Notes: a model not told the origin generated them from the sequence alone. Numbered from the stretch's first letter, positions 10,453 through 23,238 are shown. The stretch is DNA of 64,000 bases from Lomentospora prolificans (GCA_029532625.1 JARFXM010000011.1:3981501-4045500); one strand, 5' to 3'. Numbers and translations: made by a program.

Positions 10453-12909
10453 GTTATACACGGTTCTGACTTCTTTCTTTTTTCATTATAATCGGCATGT
10501 AGTTTGTGGAAGGCATGGCGGGAGCAACTTGACAAGTACAGCATTCAAGGCGGCCCCTTCTTGGCCGCTTCTCTCCGGTAAGAATGTAAATATGAGGGTG
10601 GCAAACAGTATGGCATGGCGGCGCTCTTGTTATTTTCCCCACTTAATTCTGAGATACCCCCTCAACGAAAGACGTGATGAGGGATTCGGAGGACGGATAC
10701 TATCATATTCAGGCAGATGAATAAGACTAAATGGCTGTCATCTCTTGCAAAATTTTCGAGACTACGTGCGTGAAGAGGCAATGATCTGCTCGTCACACTG
10801 ACGACTCGACAGCCCCATTCGAGGCAAGCTGAGCGATGGGGATCTCTACCAGCGAGCGTCGATGCTAGAAGCCTAGCTTACCATGTCCGCGATGCAGTCC
10901 ACTGTATCTAATGTATGCGAGACTAGTCGAAAATGTTTCCTGCAACAGTGGGGGCTGGGCCGTGACGGGGGGATATATCTCACTTAAGCGAGAAGCGCGG
11001 CGGTGGCAGAGGACAGAGGTATCCTAGCATTGGCGCATTTCCACGTGGAGGCCGAATAAGAAAGGGTATACAAATGTCGACGGCAATTCGAATTGGGAGA
11101 GGCGATCCTACCTAGGAAATGGCACCGAATATCCCGGAGAATCGGGCAAGAACTGGGACCTCTGCATCGGCCAAGCAAGCGAAAAGGGAACGCAGTGCCA
11201 GAAAGGGAGATGTGTGGTTGGGACACGACGTATCATACAGTTCGCGGCTCAATCGCGACGGCGGGTCTGGATGGCGATGATCCAAGTCGGCGTGTCGTCT
11301 GTGGTCCGCCGTACTTATCCCGAATTGGGGGGTTGGGTGGAGCTGGTTTCTTCTCCCTCCGTTTTTGACCTTGATGCCAAATTTAGAAACATTTTGCGTT
11401 GCTGTCGGCGCGGATCTTTTATGGGGGTGCAGGCTTCAGGGACGGACAGGGGAGGTAGGGCTGGATTGGTTGGGGAGGTGGAATTTGGGGGGGGGGTTTG
11501 AAGGATGCTCCGATTCAGGCGCGGTGGCCCGGACATGCTTGTGGTACGACTACAATGGCGATAAACGACTTGAGCTGCGATGATGGGGTGGTCTTGATGG
11601 TTAGATTGTAAGCGGGCTTGCTGTAGGATTTGGCCGTGGTGAGGTGGGAGTAGCCTGGTCGAAGGAGAGAAGGGATTTTATCATTACGGGTTTGGTGCTG
11701 AGGGTAGTGCTACCTGCTAAGATCAATCAATTGTCGAGGTTGAGGGCTGCCTAGCGAGCAGAGAATTTACGGGGTTGCCCGCTCTAACGGGTAGAGACGT
11801 ACAAGGGACAAGGAATCCTTCGGCGAGGTGGGATCAGCTAGCTTTGAGCACGATCTTACACTAGCGAATACTATCGAGACGGTATATGGGTTCAAGAGGC
11901 CAGAAGCGAAAGAGGATTTACAAAGGAAGTGGACAAAGTAGGTTCCAGTTCTACGAAGAAGGCAATAGCCGAGCCGGGGATGAGTGATAGGCGGGCGTGT
12001 CGGCGGTTAAGCAAGGGGAATTTTCTCAAAAAGAGTTGATGACAGGCGAGACACTGCAACGTTGAGAGGGGAAAAAGGGAAAAGTGGGTTTTTGTTGTTA
12101 AACTTAGCAACACAGCACGAGAACCAGGAAACGGGATTGGACGGTAGGCGACCTTCTCGTCTTTCCCAGCCAGCGTTGGGGAATGGCGAGTCAAGAAAGG
12201 CTTCAATACTATGATCGGACCATGATGTGGCAGGGAAACAAAAATTGCGGGATAAACCCCATTTGGAATCACGGATACTTGATTTGGGTCGAGATGGACA
12301 ATAACGAGCTTCTGCCGGGGAGTCGTGGGTTTGCCTGCGCCTGATGAAATATTAACCCGGCTGTCGAGGGCGATGGCAAAAGCCCGCATTGTAGTAGATA
12401 TTGCCTCGGATTTGATCTCCATGTCCTGCCTCGCTGGCCCTTGAGGCCGGGAAGGGAGAAAATGAACTGATAACGAGAAGAGGAGAGAAAAAGAACGCCG
12501 AACCCGGCGAAACACGCGAGGGCCCTCCCATACGCCAGTGTGTCCCAAGACATCAATTGGAACGGCGGTAAAGATAAAGAGCGCGAACGCGAGCGACAGC
12601 CCCTCCGGGAGCCTATCACCTTGATTCGCCAAGGCCCTCGAGAAGAGGAGGTGTGATGAAAGGATATCATGCGTGTGATGTGAGATGCTGGGCTAAATGC
12701 CCCGAATCAAGCCAAGGGTGGCTTGCCTAAACGACTCGATGCCTCTTCACTCTTCTCCCTCATCCTCTTTGTCCCTTTCGCTTCGCAGGGGTAGTGTGAG
12801 GTGTAGTTGCAATGAAGTGGATTGGCAGGTTTGTCGAGATTCGCGGGTGGCTTGACCACGGTTGATTCGAAAGGGTTTGGGGCCAAGATTTCACTCCAGG
12901 TTCATGTTT

Positions 12910-12929
12910 CTATTTTTATCTATTTTTAG
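12910..12929 (+). promoter_or_regulatory. Tandem MEF2/Rlm1-type site, distal
   Basis: CTATTTTTAT at 12910-12919 is followed directly by CTATTTTTAG at 12920-12929. The second copy matches the Rlm1/MEF2 consensus CTA(A/T)4TAG perfectly; the first differs only in its last base. It lies about 4.6 kb upstream of the RlmA start codon, with no other plus-strand gene between. Binding is inference. Confidence 0.4.
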
Positions 12930-15900
12930 CAACTGGGAGCCGAGCGACTGCGACTTCTCGCCTGCATCCGCACATCCACATCCACATCCACACACGCACA
13001 CACATTCCCCATCTTTCATCGACGCATCTACTTCCAGCATCCCGGCCCACGCACATCCAACAACATACCCAGTCCAGTTGGCTTGCAACTTGCCTCGCCC
13101 ATGCGCAACCGACTCCCGAAACGACTAGGATCTGGGATCCCGGCCGGATCTGGCCATGATTCTGGGCTCGCTTTCGGAAGCTCTTGGCCCTTCTTCGCCG
13201 GCTAGCTCAAGCCGCGCCTTCGTTTTCATCACGTTGTCCATCTCGTTTGCACCCGGCACTGCCACCTTTTTAACCCTGGGCACCTCTAGGTCATCCCTGG
13301 TTGCGTATAGGCACCTAGGGCGATTCCACGCAGATCGAGGAACAATAGACTTTTTGACTCGTTGCCTGGGGTGTGTGTAAAGGGCATTGACCATTGATGC
13401 CGTTTTCGTGGTGGTGCTAGGAAGATTTCTAGCAGACACAAGCTCCTTTGACAAGGGGCTAGTGGTTCGAACCGAATGATCCACCCCAATATCACTCTGG
13501 GTATATCTGCTGTAGCAAAATTCCGTGCTCTAAGACCGGACATGAGAGCATTTGGAATTTTCCGTCCCATCCGGGGCGCCGGGTATGTCCCAACTATTGT
13601 GACAGGAATCATCTACGTACAGTTTTCGGGGTCTGCACATCACTCCCAGTGAAACAACCACTTAGCGTGTTCCCGTCATGGCTGGGCCGCGGCTTTCCGC
13701 AGGCGACCATAAGTAGAACCACGCGCATTGCCCGACATTCCGTGCTTAATATGCTTATAGTGCATGCTAGCGGAGGTGACGGAGGATGAAGGTCCCGATA
13801 GTATTCATCAGGTGCAAATGGTTACGACGTAACTTTCCCCTAGCCGACCAAAAGCCAAGAGTTATCTACAGAAACCCACCACTCCAGGTCGCTTAATCGG
13901 ATATGGCGCGCGTATACCAGCACAGTCGGAGTGGGAGCGTCATGGAAAAATTTCCGACTTCTTCGGTCAGTTGTCTGATACGCTTGAGATGGTGGGATGT
14001 GTCATGGAGGATCGCCATCGCACGGCTGGCCAGAACTGCCGATGATCCCGGGAGAGAGGTGCGCAATCCGAGGAGTAAGGTTGGCCAAGGCCGGGGTGGC
14101 GCTGAACTTGCTGACGCTTCAAATGCAAAACAACCCTGCTCTCTTTTGTGGTGGCTTAGATCTTGGGGTAGGATGGATAAAGTTGTCTCTAGATCGGCTC
14201 TTGGAAATGAAACCGCGATATACACCGCATCTCGCCAACCGCAGTATCATTTCTGAAGCCTGCGATGAGCGCATAGCCGACAAGTTGGCGACGAAAGGGC
14301 CTGTGTGTTGGGCGTGTGTTGGGTGTGTGAAAAAGGGTGCACCTCATGTTGGGAACTGTCGGAGGCGAGGCTGGGGGGACTGTGAGTAACAGTTACAGTG
14401 CGTCAGGAAGAGTAGGTGGGCGGCTCAGCCACAAGTACGAAAGCCCTCCGGTGTGATGGGGAAAAGTCGCCGTTCGGCACTGGGATTGGCTCCGTGGGTC
14501 GAGAAGGGATGGGAACATTCCCGGGCGCTTCTCGTTTCTTCATTTTGGTATTCACCATGAGCGTTAACTGAGTAAAGGCTGTACGTGGTGGCTTATAAGC
14601 CGTGCCTGAAGACACTCGGAACCTAACTTAGGGTCGCCTAGCTACGGATACACGCGAGACTCTGGGGAGGCTACCGACTTGCCGATTCGAAAAGTCTTAG
14701 TTTGATGAATTGCCATCGATCCGTTCAAGTGTCGGCACAAGTTTGAACTGGAGGTCCGGACCATCGACGGCCACTAGGCTCGCCAGCATTAGTGGGCATG
14801 GCGGCGGAACTGCACTATCTTGGATTGATCACTTTAGGGCACCGTTGATACAATAGGCCCTGGGCCATCCACCCAAATTATTTCCTACCTGGGCAAGATG
14901 AAACTGCTGGCTGTTGACAATAACTCGTCCTTGGTCTGCAGGGTGGCTGTGGGCAGAATTTTCCAGTTTGTTCACCTGACCCACATTAACGTGAATCTAA
15001 AGGGGCTCTGGCCTATGAGGGGCTCTTAGAAGCAGTCTCGCAATGTGCTTTAATTGGATGTACTGTGCACTTCTCTCTGCGCGTATTGCCCTATCCTCCC
15101 TTACAAGTAATGGACCAGAAAACTGTGTGATGTGGTCCTTGACATGCGGTGGAGTGCTCTTTGTTGACTGACCCTGAACTCATAGATTTGCACCTAAAAG
15201 AAGAGGTCCATATACGGGACATGAAAAAAAGGGCCCCCATGTCGGCACCATGTGGCAGCCGTATTCAGACACAATGGTAGTAAAGACATGGACCAAAGAC
15301 TTTTTTCGCTATCAGGACGTGGAAGGTGTCCTGATACCGCATATATTACCGACGCGCTGTATAGTGCTTCGCAAGGTTATGTAAGGGATTCCGCCAATGG
15401 AAGATGTCCGTGGATATCACAGGTTTGCCATTTCCCTCATTTCTTTAGGCAAAATATGGTGGGTGGCCATAAAAGACGTAATTTAACGAGGAAAAAAGGT
15501 CTTTCTTCATCTCCCTTCTCTGGTACTCGGGAGATACTGCAAATGGCAACGACGACGCCCCTTGGCGTAGGCTGGCCGTTTCCGCTCTTGACGCTTCTCC
15601 TAGCCAATTGGACGTGACGCTATGTCGAGATGCCGTTGTTCTCACCCAGGTCTTGAATTCAAATAAGTGACCACCTCTTGCGCGCCGGAGATGAGGACGA
15701 GAAAAGGAGTCCCCGAATGAAACTAAAACGCACGCACGTTTGTCCCATTCACCAGGAACAAGGGCCAGTCTTTTCCAGGCTGAGGAAGGCCCGGTGACGC
15801 TAAGGCGAAATACCGAGCCCTCTCCAGACACTAGTTGATTAGCAGCGCTCAATGGTATTCGCCGTCCCTGCGATTTTGCGTCAACCTGAAGTTTTGGCTG

Positions 15901-16773
15901 GCCGGTGCACAGGTACCCTGGATGCCTAAACAAGTATTAGTGGACGGCTGTGACAGCATCGAGATAGGGCCAGCGCGGTGTAATGTACCATCGACCCTTC
16001 GAACACGCACTAGAGCATCAGAGTGGCCGGAGCGGAGTGGGTTGTAATCTTGTTCAGGGTGTGTGTGCTTTAATCCCACTCGTCAATCACAGCGGGCAGT
16101 AATAACGATGGGCTGCCCTGGCCCATAGTAATCTCAAATCCCTCGCTGGCCGTCTGGTCGAATTTTCCTTCTTCTCGTCTCGTCTTTGATTTACTTCTCA
16201 CGATGTTTGGTCTCTTGGTTCGTTTTGGTAAAATTTCTAACATATATTATCTTCATCCCGTTGGGGCCATACAGACTGTCTGTCGAGAAGCTTTCCCAAC
16301 TTTTCTTGAACAGGTGACTTGCATCTCACCCATCGTTGTGCCTGCATGCCACGTACCTGGGACTCACGGCACAGGCAGGCAAAGTTCCCCAGGTTCCCAA
16401 AGTGCTTGTCCTGGCTTAATGAATTCAGCCCCTCTTCTACCAGTAGCCTTTCCAATCAAATATACCAAGTCTTGACTGTATTCCCCCTTCAGACTTGCGG
16501 TTCCTCGATCCCTCGAATGTCCATACCAGTCGTGAATTTCCTCGGACAGCCACGCCCCCCTGTCAGTACCCTTTGAAGCCACGCCTCCCTCCCTTGACTC
16601 GCCAGCCTTTTGGGGGTCCCAGTGTCTGGTACTTCACACTCACACTAGCCTTGTAGTACCCCCGACGATTCCCCCCCCCCCCAAGTTCCCAAGTTCCTTT
16701 TTCCTTCTGTCCATCACTTCCCTTGCTGCCCTCTTTTTCTGTCCTTCCCGCACCAACTGAACACGATCCCCAT

Positions 16774-16783
16774 CTATTATTAG
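16774..16783 (+). promoter_or_regulatory. MEF2/Rlm1-type site, proximal to RlmA
   Basis: CTATTATTAG matches CTA(A/T)4TAG perfectly, 708 bases before the RlmA ATG and inside its pyrimidine-rich promoter/leader region. The consensus is expected about once per 65 kb by chance, so two perfect copies upstream of the gene for a factor that binds this site is suggestive of self-regulation. Confidence 0.5.
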
Positions 16784-17481
16784 AATCACGACGCCAGATT
16801 CAGCCCCATCGACCTGCACATCGACACCAATCCACGTCGAACCTGTCGCATGCACCAAGCTTGTGTAGACGACCACAAGGGAAGCTTTATTTCATAATCC
16901 CAATTTCGCATCGCGGATACAGAATCGCCCCAATATCTGCGCCGCTCTCCACATCGAAACTCCCTTCGGCCCTCTCATGCCCTCGTTCTAAAAAGCCCTC
17001 CTCCGAAAAGGATCACCCACGAGCCCAGAGGGCAATAGCATCGCCGTCCTCGCCTGGTCGGGAAGGAAAAAATCATAGACAAAGGTAGCTTGCTCCCGTA
17101 TTCTTTGATACATGCACTTTTTTCCATCACAAATCCCCTCGCCCGCTCCCTGGAGTCCCGCTGCATCCCCATTGTCGATCGCAAATACCTAGCCAGGGTT
17201 CACGTCGCTAGTTTCTGCTCTCCACTGGGGAGGCAAAGTGCAAATTGGCTAACAAACTTGGAAGAATCTTCTTTCTCTTTCATACCTCGAATTCTCTGAC
17301 GCCGAGTCACATACAGAGTCTTAGCTCTGAACGAATCGACCTCGACGCGCGCCCCAATCACTTTGGAAAGGCACGCCGGTCGCCTCACCGATCCTGTCGA
17401 TCCTCGTTGACGACCGCCGACTGCCGCCATCTCCTCCCCCTCTCACACATCAAATCGGTCTCTAGACCGTGATAATCAAAA

Positions 17482-19461
17482 ATGGGCCGAAGAAAGATAG
17501 AAATTAAGCCCATCAAGGATGACAGGAATCGATCAGTGTAAGTCCTATTTTCCTGGTGGCCCAGTTTCTCTCACTTCCATTCCGAAGCGCGGCTGCTGAC
17601 CTTGGCCCCCCTTTCTACGCATAGAACGTTTCTCAAGCGAAAGGGTGGTCTCTTCAAGAAGGCGCACGAGCTTTCTGTGCTCTGCTCTGTCGATGTCGCT
17701 GTCTTCATTTTCGGTAGCAACAAGAAACTCTACGAGTATTCTTCAACTGATATGCGCGAGCTGATCACTCGCTACACCTACGTATGTCCCACACGCTTCT
17801 CACTACAAGGTTTTGACTAACGTCTTCTTCTTCAGCATGGCGGACCCAACGAGCACAAGGGACCTGGTGACTTCAACGGCGGAGGCGACGACGACGACGA
17901 TTCTGGAGTCGAGGGAAGCCCTCCTCAGAGGAATTCCATGGACCCGCAGATGATGCCACCCCAGTTCCAGGGACAGCCGCCTTTCCCCCACATGAGGCAA
18001 CATACCCCCTCAGCATCACCACCGATCCCCAACGGAGTACCTTATCAACAACACCCTGGGCACCCTGTCCCACGCGGCCACACCCCCCAAGGTCAACTTG
18101 GGTCCCGCCCAGCATCTAGGAACGACTCTAGGAGGATGGGTCCCGGTATGATGCCTCAACCGGGACCTCCCCAACAGCCCCAGCAACCACAGGTCAACGG
18201 CTACGCGTTTATGCCCAATCCTGCCATCTACAATCCCCAGAACCCTCCTCCCATGCAACATGGCATGCCCGCGCACCCGCCACAATACCCTTATGCCCCG
18301 CCTCAACCTCACGGTTCCCCTCCGCAGCCCCATCACCAATTGCCTCCTCAGTATATGGATGACCAACGTCGATCGTCTCTGCCGCCCAGCTACCCCCCTC
18401 CTGGACCACAGCAGGGATCTGTTCCTCGTCCTGAGCCGTCTCCTCAGCAGCATCACCAGCAGCTCCCGCAACCGCCTCCTCACATTTCTCCACCACCTCC
18501 TCAGCCCCAGCAACTCGAGCCTCCCCCACCGCAGCAACCGCAACCCCAGGAACCTCAACCGCCCCCGCCAATGGAACCGAAGACGGAAGCTTCTGAGCGC
18601 CCACAAGTGCCCCTGCTGAATACGGACACGGCCATCAAGCGATTGCCTCAGCGAAAGCAACACAGTATCTTTACGCCTATTGACGAAAACCGGTCCATCC
18701 TTTCGCAGCATTTGGCCTCATTCTCCACGGAGCCTGAGCGAATAAAGAGCGAGGGCAACCGGTCTCAGTCAGTTGACGTGGCTAGCGTAACCCGGAATGG
18801 CGCTCTCACCAAATCCCCTCCCGGCCCGCAGAGGTCAAATACCCAAACCATGGCCAAGCGCCGACCTCCGCTCACAATTCCCGAGACAACCTTTACGCCG
18901 CCATCGCGCTCTAACAGCTTGAAAGTGAGCGCCGGAAGCGCTCGACCACGTCTAAAGGTTCAGATTCCTGACGGCGCTTCTGAGAATGGAGGGAGCGCAA
19001 CAGCAGATTCCACGTCACCTCGGAACCCGGCTGATGCGACGTCTCAAACAACACGGCCCGCATTGCAAGTTCTACCTCCACCATCTCCCTCGGCCTCTGC
19101 CTTGCTGTCTGCGGGAGCGACGGGTCCACCAAATCCATTTGCGCGGCCCCATCCCCCGCAAAACAATGGAGGCATGAATATAGATACCCCCGTATCCGCA
19201 CTGCCATCGCGGTTCCTCAATAACGAATTCCTTCCCAGTCCAAGCAGTTTCTATCCAAACTGGGACTTCCGAGGGAATGACAGCAACACACTACCAAGTC
19301 CCCTGAACTTCGCCACGCCGGTGGTGGGAACTGGCCCTTCCTTCTTAAGGGACGATAACTCCATCGGCATCGGGAAGCGGAAGAGTCCCGAGGCCCACGC
19401 AAATGGCGTTCCCGACACACCAGATCACAATCAAGAGCCGAAACGAGTCAAGGTTGACTAG
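17482..19461 (+). CDS. rlmA: MADS-box transcription factor RlmA/Rlm1 (MEF2 type)
   Basis: Three exons (17482-17537, 17625-17781, 17836-19461) give 612 residues; introns are 87 and 54 bases. The MADS domain starts at residue 1 (MGRRKIEIKPIKDDRNRS, then TFLKRKGGLFKKAHELSVLC, then SVDVAVFIFGSNKKLYEYSS), which is MEF2/Rlm1-like rather than Mcm1/SRF-like. The MEF2-type extension continues across the second junction (RELITRYTY, then HGGPNEHKGPGDFNGG). The rest is disordered, rich in Pro and Gln, with many Ser-Pro/Thr-Pro sites suited to MAP-kinase control. In fungi this factor acts in the nucleus downstream of the Mpk1/Slt2 cell-wall-integrity kinase and controls wall synthesis, conidiation and, in pathogens such as Magnaporthe (Mig1), virulence; those roles are family knowledge. 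The C-terminus ends PKRVKVD, a likely nuclear localisation signal. Confidence 0.95.
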
Positions 19462-20805
19462 ACCCGCTTTGTTGTCTTTTCATCTCTGCTTTTACTCTCT
19501 ATTCTGTCAATGCATCCAAAATACCCACTACACATTTGTTTTTGCCCCGGCTTTACAGACGCCGGGATGCTCTGCTTGCCAGATATCCATCTTCCCCTTC
19601 ATCCTTCGGCTCTCCCGGTCCGAATCCTCCTCAATTCTTTTCTTCTTGTGCATCTTGTATTTGGGCCTTACGCAGCCTCTCGATTTATTAGTTGAGTACC
19701 CTTATACCTTAACATGTCATGCTGCATAGGCTAGCCCGTGATGTTTCGGGCCCTCCTGCGTGGAGCAGAAGGATTTACCCTACATGGTTACGTACGGTTG
19801 TTGAAACGCTGGTTTGTTTTCTTGTTATCTTCTTTTCGTATCTAGGATCATCTCTCACTTGCTTTCTTATTCGGGTCGTTTACCAATTTGTTGTTATCAT
19901 CTTCGACTCCACTTTGGGTTGTGTGCTTGGGGTAGTCCAAAAAATATCTCATGACCAGACCGACGACGGAAAGGACATTGGCGTTTGAACGGGGACACTT
20001 TCGAAGATTGGCGTTTTTATTCCTTGGTCGTTTATTGAGGGTCATCGAGGGTCTCTTGTTCACTGATGTAGAAGAATACCGGGTCCTGTATGCTTTTTTG
20101 TTTTGCTTGGGAAAGAATTCAAAGAGCCCGTGTGTCCAAAACAAATTGCCCTGTCTACTCTGTGATTGTCGCGTCTACTCTGTGATTGTCGCTTGCCATC
20201 AATGTATTCACGTTCACCTTGTGGACAGGAACCTTGCTAGGCGCCTATCCACTACAAAGAGAAGCAAGCCGACGATTTTCTACTCATCTAGAGAACCCAT
20301 AATTTATATCACAACATTCCGAGACGCACATTGGGAGAGAAAGGATTCAAATCTACCGACAGAGTGGGGATAGAGCAAATCCACTTCTACATTTGAGAAC
20401 CGTAACCAACCCTAGCCGCTCGGGGCCGGGCTGATCCTCATACAAGGCGCGTACCTCCTCGCCATCCCGAGCACCCTCGCCTCAGAGTCTTTTTTTTGTT
20501 GTTTGTTTGCCTCTCCGTCCTTCAAAGTCTCCACAAGAAAACCACCTTTTGTACTAGTGTCCAGATAATATTAAACTCCGTACGCCTCTACCTCCGGCCC
20601 TACCTCACCGTACGCTTGTTTCTAAAAGCGAAGGAAGTGAGAGCATACCACTCCCCGAGAGGAAAAACGGGAACGTGGCCGAGAACGAAGCCAGTGATTC
20701 CGGTATACAATCAGTACCGCTTCATTACCTACTGTCGCGCGTCTGGGTTTGTTGTTTAGAATATGACGACAAGCCTTCGATTTTTTAACGTCGGCCCAAG
20801 TTTCT
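19462..20805. other. Convergent intergenic region between RlmA and ARP4
   Basis: Holds the 3' ends of two convergent genes. T-rich plus-strand DNA after 19461 fits a 3' untranslated region. A 20-base tandem duplication is listed separately. No further gene seen. Confidence 0.6.
20153..20192. repeat. Perfect 20-base tandem duplication
   Basis: The unit at 20153-20172 (starts GTCTACTCTG, ends ATTGTCGC) is repeated exactly at 20173-20192. Probably a recent replication-slippage event in the spacer between convergent genes. Confidence 0.85.
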
Positions 20806-22312
20806 TTACTTGCACCTCTTCTCGACGACGTTGGGGCCGTTCTCCTCGTATTCCTGCTTCGAGATCCACATTTGATGGAACGTGCCCAAGCTGGCGAGGA
20901 TACTGCCACCAATCCATGCGCCGAAGCGGCGCTCGCTCGAGAAACCGGCTGCGTGGAGCTTGATCTTAGTGCCGGGGTACATGGTGGCGAGCTCATTGTA
21001 GAGCCTGTCGCCGAAGCCGTTGATTAGGCTGGTGCTGCCGGTGACGATGACGTTTTGCAAGAGGTTAGGACGCAGGTCGACGTCGACAGCGTTGAGGGAG
21101 GCGCGGATGAGCTCGGGGATGGTCTGGGCCTTGGTGAGGCGGAACTCCTCGGGGGTGTTGGTGTAGGCGGCGGCCTCGTCCCACATGCCCTCAGAAACGC
21201 GGAAGCGCTGCTCGCGCCACATCTGGTTGGAGCCGTCGGGCATCTCGAAAATGCGGCCGGCCTGCTGGCGGAGGAAGTCCTCGTTGCCGGGAGCGGTGTA
21301 CTTGCCGGGGCCGTGCCAGGTCTCGACAACGGATTCCTTGAATTCGGTGAGGAGGCGCTCCTCTTCCCAGGCGCGGAAGGACGGGTGGATGTCGAAGTCG
21401 AATTTGCGCGGCTTGTACTGGGCGGGGGCACCGGCGTCAACGGGGGTTTTGTTCTCGACGAGGAAGGTGGGGACGATGTCGACCTTGGGGTCGCTGCTCT
21501 CGAACATGCCGCGGACCTGGGCAGATAGCCAGAGGCCACCCACGGGAGACCTCTGGATAGAGCGCTTAAGGACCATACCGTCGTGGATACACGTCACGGA
21601 GGTGTTGGCGCCGCCGACGTCGACGACAAGGGCGCTCGCCTTGCCAGCGGCAAAGGCAGAAAGGGCAGGGGTTCTACTAAACCAAAATGCAGGACAGCCC
21701 CAGTTTTCCATTATGATCTCGACGGCCTTTTCCCTTGACTTTGGCGTGTTCCAGGGCGCCTCGGTCATGAGGAGGGGGTTCTCAGCAAGAGGCTTTTCCT
21801 GCTCTTCAGTTTTGGCGTCGTTGTTCTCGGCACTGTCGCCCATCGAGACGTCGCCCTCGCCATCCTTCTTAACGTCGGCGGCTTTGTCATCGTTGAGACC
21901 GTTCTTGCCTAAGGGGGAGGGCCTCGGCGCGTGGAGGCGGTTGAGCAGCATGTTCTCCCAGATTTGCGTGGCGACGTCCCAGTCCTCGACGACGCTATCC
22001 TTGTTCATGTAGTTGCGGACCTCGACACCCTTGCGCGGGATAAAGTACTCATCGCCAAAGAAGTTCTTGCCGGATTCGCTATCGTGTACGTAGAAGGACG
22101 GGAGGACAGATTTGGGAGAGTCTTCGCCCGCGAAGCCGGCGCGGGTGACGCAGTAGCCCGGGTCGAGGACGATGGCGGAGACCTCATCTGGGAACAGAAT
22201 TGGTTAGACAGGGAGGACGCAGCAACGAAGGGTTTGCTATGTGAGATATGAGCTTACCTCCGCCATAGGTGTCGGTTGGCGCCTGAGATGTGGGAAGAGG
22301 CTGTTGCGCCAT
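20806..22312 (-). CDS. ARP4: Actin-related protein 4 (nuclear Arp4)
   Basis: Two exons (22312-22258 and 22187-20806; 70-base intron) give 478 residues, close to yeast Arp4 (489). Arp4 is the nuclear actin-related subunit shared by the NuA4 acetyltransferase and the SWR1 and INO80 remodellers, where it pairs with actin and contacts nucleosomes. The start is MAQQPLPTSQAPTDTYGG; exon 2 opens with DEVSAIVLDPGYCVTRAGFA, the actin-fold first nucleotide-binding loop. Other actin-fold blocks are SALVVDVGGANTSV, SPVGGLWLSAQVRG, NVIVTGSTSLINGFGDRL and RRFGAWIGGSILASLGTFHQ followed by MWISKQEYEENG. A charged insert (about residues 100-135: DDKAADVKKDGEGD, then NDAKTEEQEK) lies where Arp4 proteins carry their specific insertion. 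It is convergent with RlmA and shares no promoter with another protein gene. Confidence 0.95.
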
Positions 22313-23238
22313 TGTAAAGGTGAAGGAAACGGGGAGGCGGGGGAATATTCCGAATTGGACGCGACGTGGAGGGGGATGGTTGTTGTGTTATGGATTGATC
22401 GACTTCTTGGATTCCGGTCGCGTCGGATCGAGTGGTGCGATGCGGTGTATAAAGTGGTGGACCCCGCGATCGTGGTAGATGTGGGTGGGAGCGGAGGAGG
22501 GAGGTGAGTTGGGAGTGGGCTAGAAAATTCCCAGGATAACAATATTTGAGGTGAAGGTGTTGAGCGTGCCATCGAAGGACAGTAAGTAAGTACATCGACC
22601 CATTAGATAATTCAGGTGCGGGTGGTGGTCGGTCCACCGCCCAAGCAAGCTCTTTACCACAAAAGGACATCCGCAGCCCAGAAAAGCAGGAATAACAGAA
22701 GGATTAATATCCAGTTGCAATTTTTTGGGGACCTCTATTCTATTATTTCCAGTAGGCGCTTTAAGCTTATCCAAAATCTCCAAGGTTATTTATGTATATA
22801 TATATATATATATATATTCTGTAGGATAGATGGATACCAGCCGCCCCTCCAAGAACAGTCGAAATGATAGCCAGGGCTCTCTCTCTTCAGACTAGCAGGA
22901 AGGGTCCTATAATAATTTAAAATACGGATTTTCCCTGATACTGATAGACCTTCGATCTCAACTTTGAATGTTAGCTAGTAGATAGATAGTAACGGAAGGA
23001 AAGGAACATTGAGGTGGAATAAACACGCACAGAGTAATAAGGCTCGAGCAACAACATTTGATAGACCACTCTACCAATGTACTCCCAGACTGTATAGACA
23101 TTGATTGATACTCAATTCGACTTTACAACCTCTTCAAATACACCACTGAGCTTGGGGGAGCACTCAAACACGAATTCGAATTCATGCAAAGGCCAAAAAG
23201 AAAAGCAAAAAGTTGAAAATCGCGGCGTTTTTCCGGGA
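22313..23238. other. Intergenic, ARP4 upstream
   Basis: ARP4 promoter and leader, then AT-richer DNA. An alternating TA run of 22 bases (11 copies) lies at 22795-22816. No gene recognised. Confidence 0.6.
22795..22816. repeat. TA dinucleotide microsatellite, 11 copies
   Basis: Uninterrupted alternating TA, readable directly in the sequence between ARP4 and the tRNA-Thr gene. Confidence 0.9.

Larger units (their letters stand above)
10453..17481. other. 7-kb gene-poor region upstream of RlmA
   Basis: No protein family, tRNA or transposon recognised. Base composition looks ordinary, not AT-rich. Small features: CACATC-like repeats near 12968-12992, a GTGTTGG-rich stretch at 14300-14328, a run of 12 C at 16671-16682, and pyrimidine-rich DNA from about 16680 that resembles a fungal core promoter and 5' leader. 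Two MEF2/Rlm1 consensus sites are listed separately. The longest open frame (11892-12632, minus) resembles nothing I know. Confidence 0.6.

Noticed and set aside
11892..12632. Minus-strand open frame of 246 codons upstream of RlmA
   Set aside because: Fairly long, but no family, no domain, no signal peptide, mixed hydrophobic/basic content and no coding-like codon choice. Kept as chance unless transcripts show otherwise.
13464..13473. B-box-like GGTTCGAACC, possible tRNA
   Set aside because: The flanking bases do not form a T stem and no A box, D arm or acceptor stem is found upstream.
21024..21539. Open frames on both strands inside ARP4
   Set aside because: Shadows of the ARP4 coding frame, Pro/Ser/Thr- or Gly/Val-rich, as expected from GC-rich third positions.
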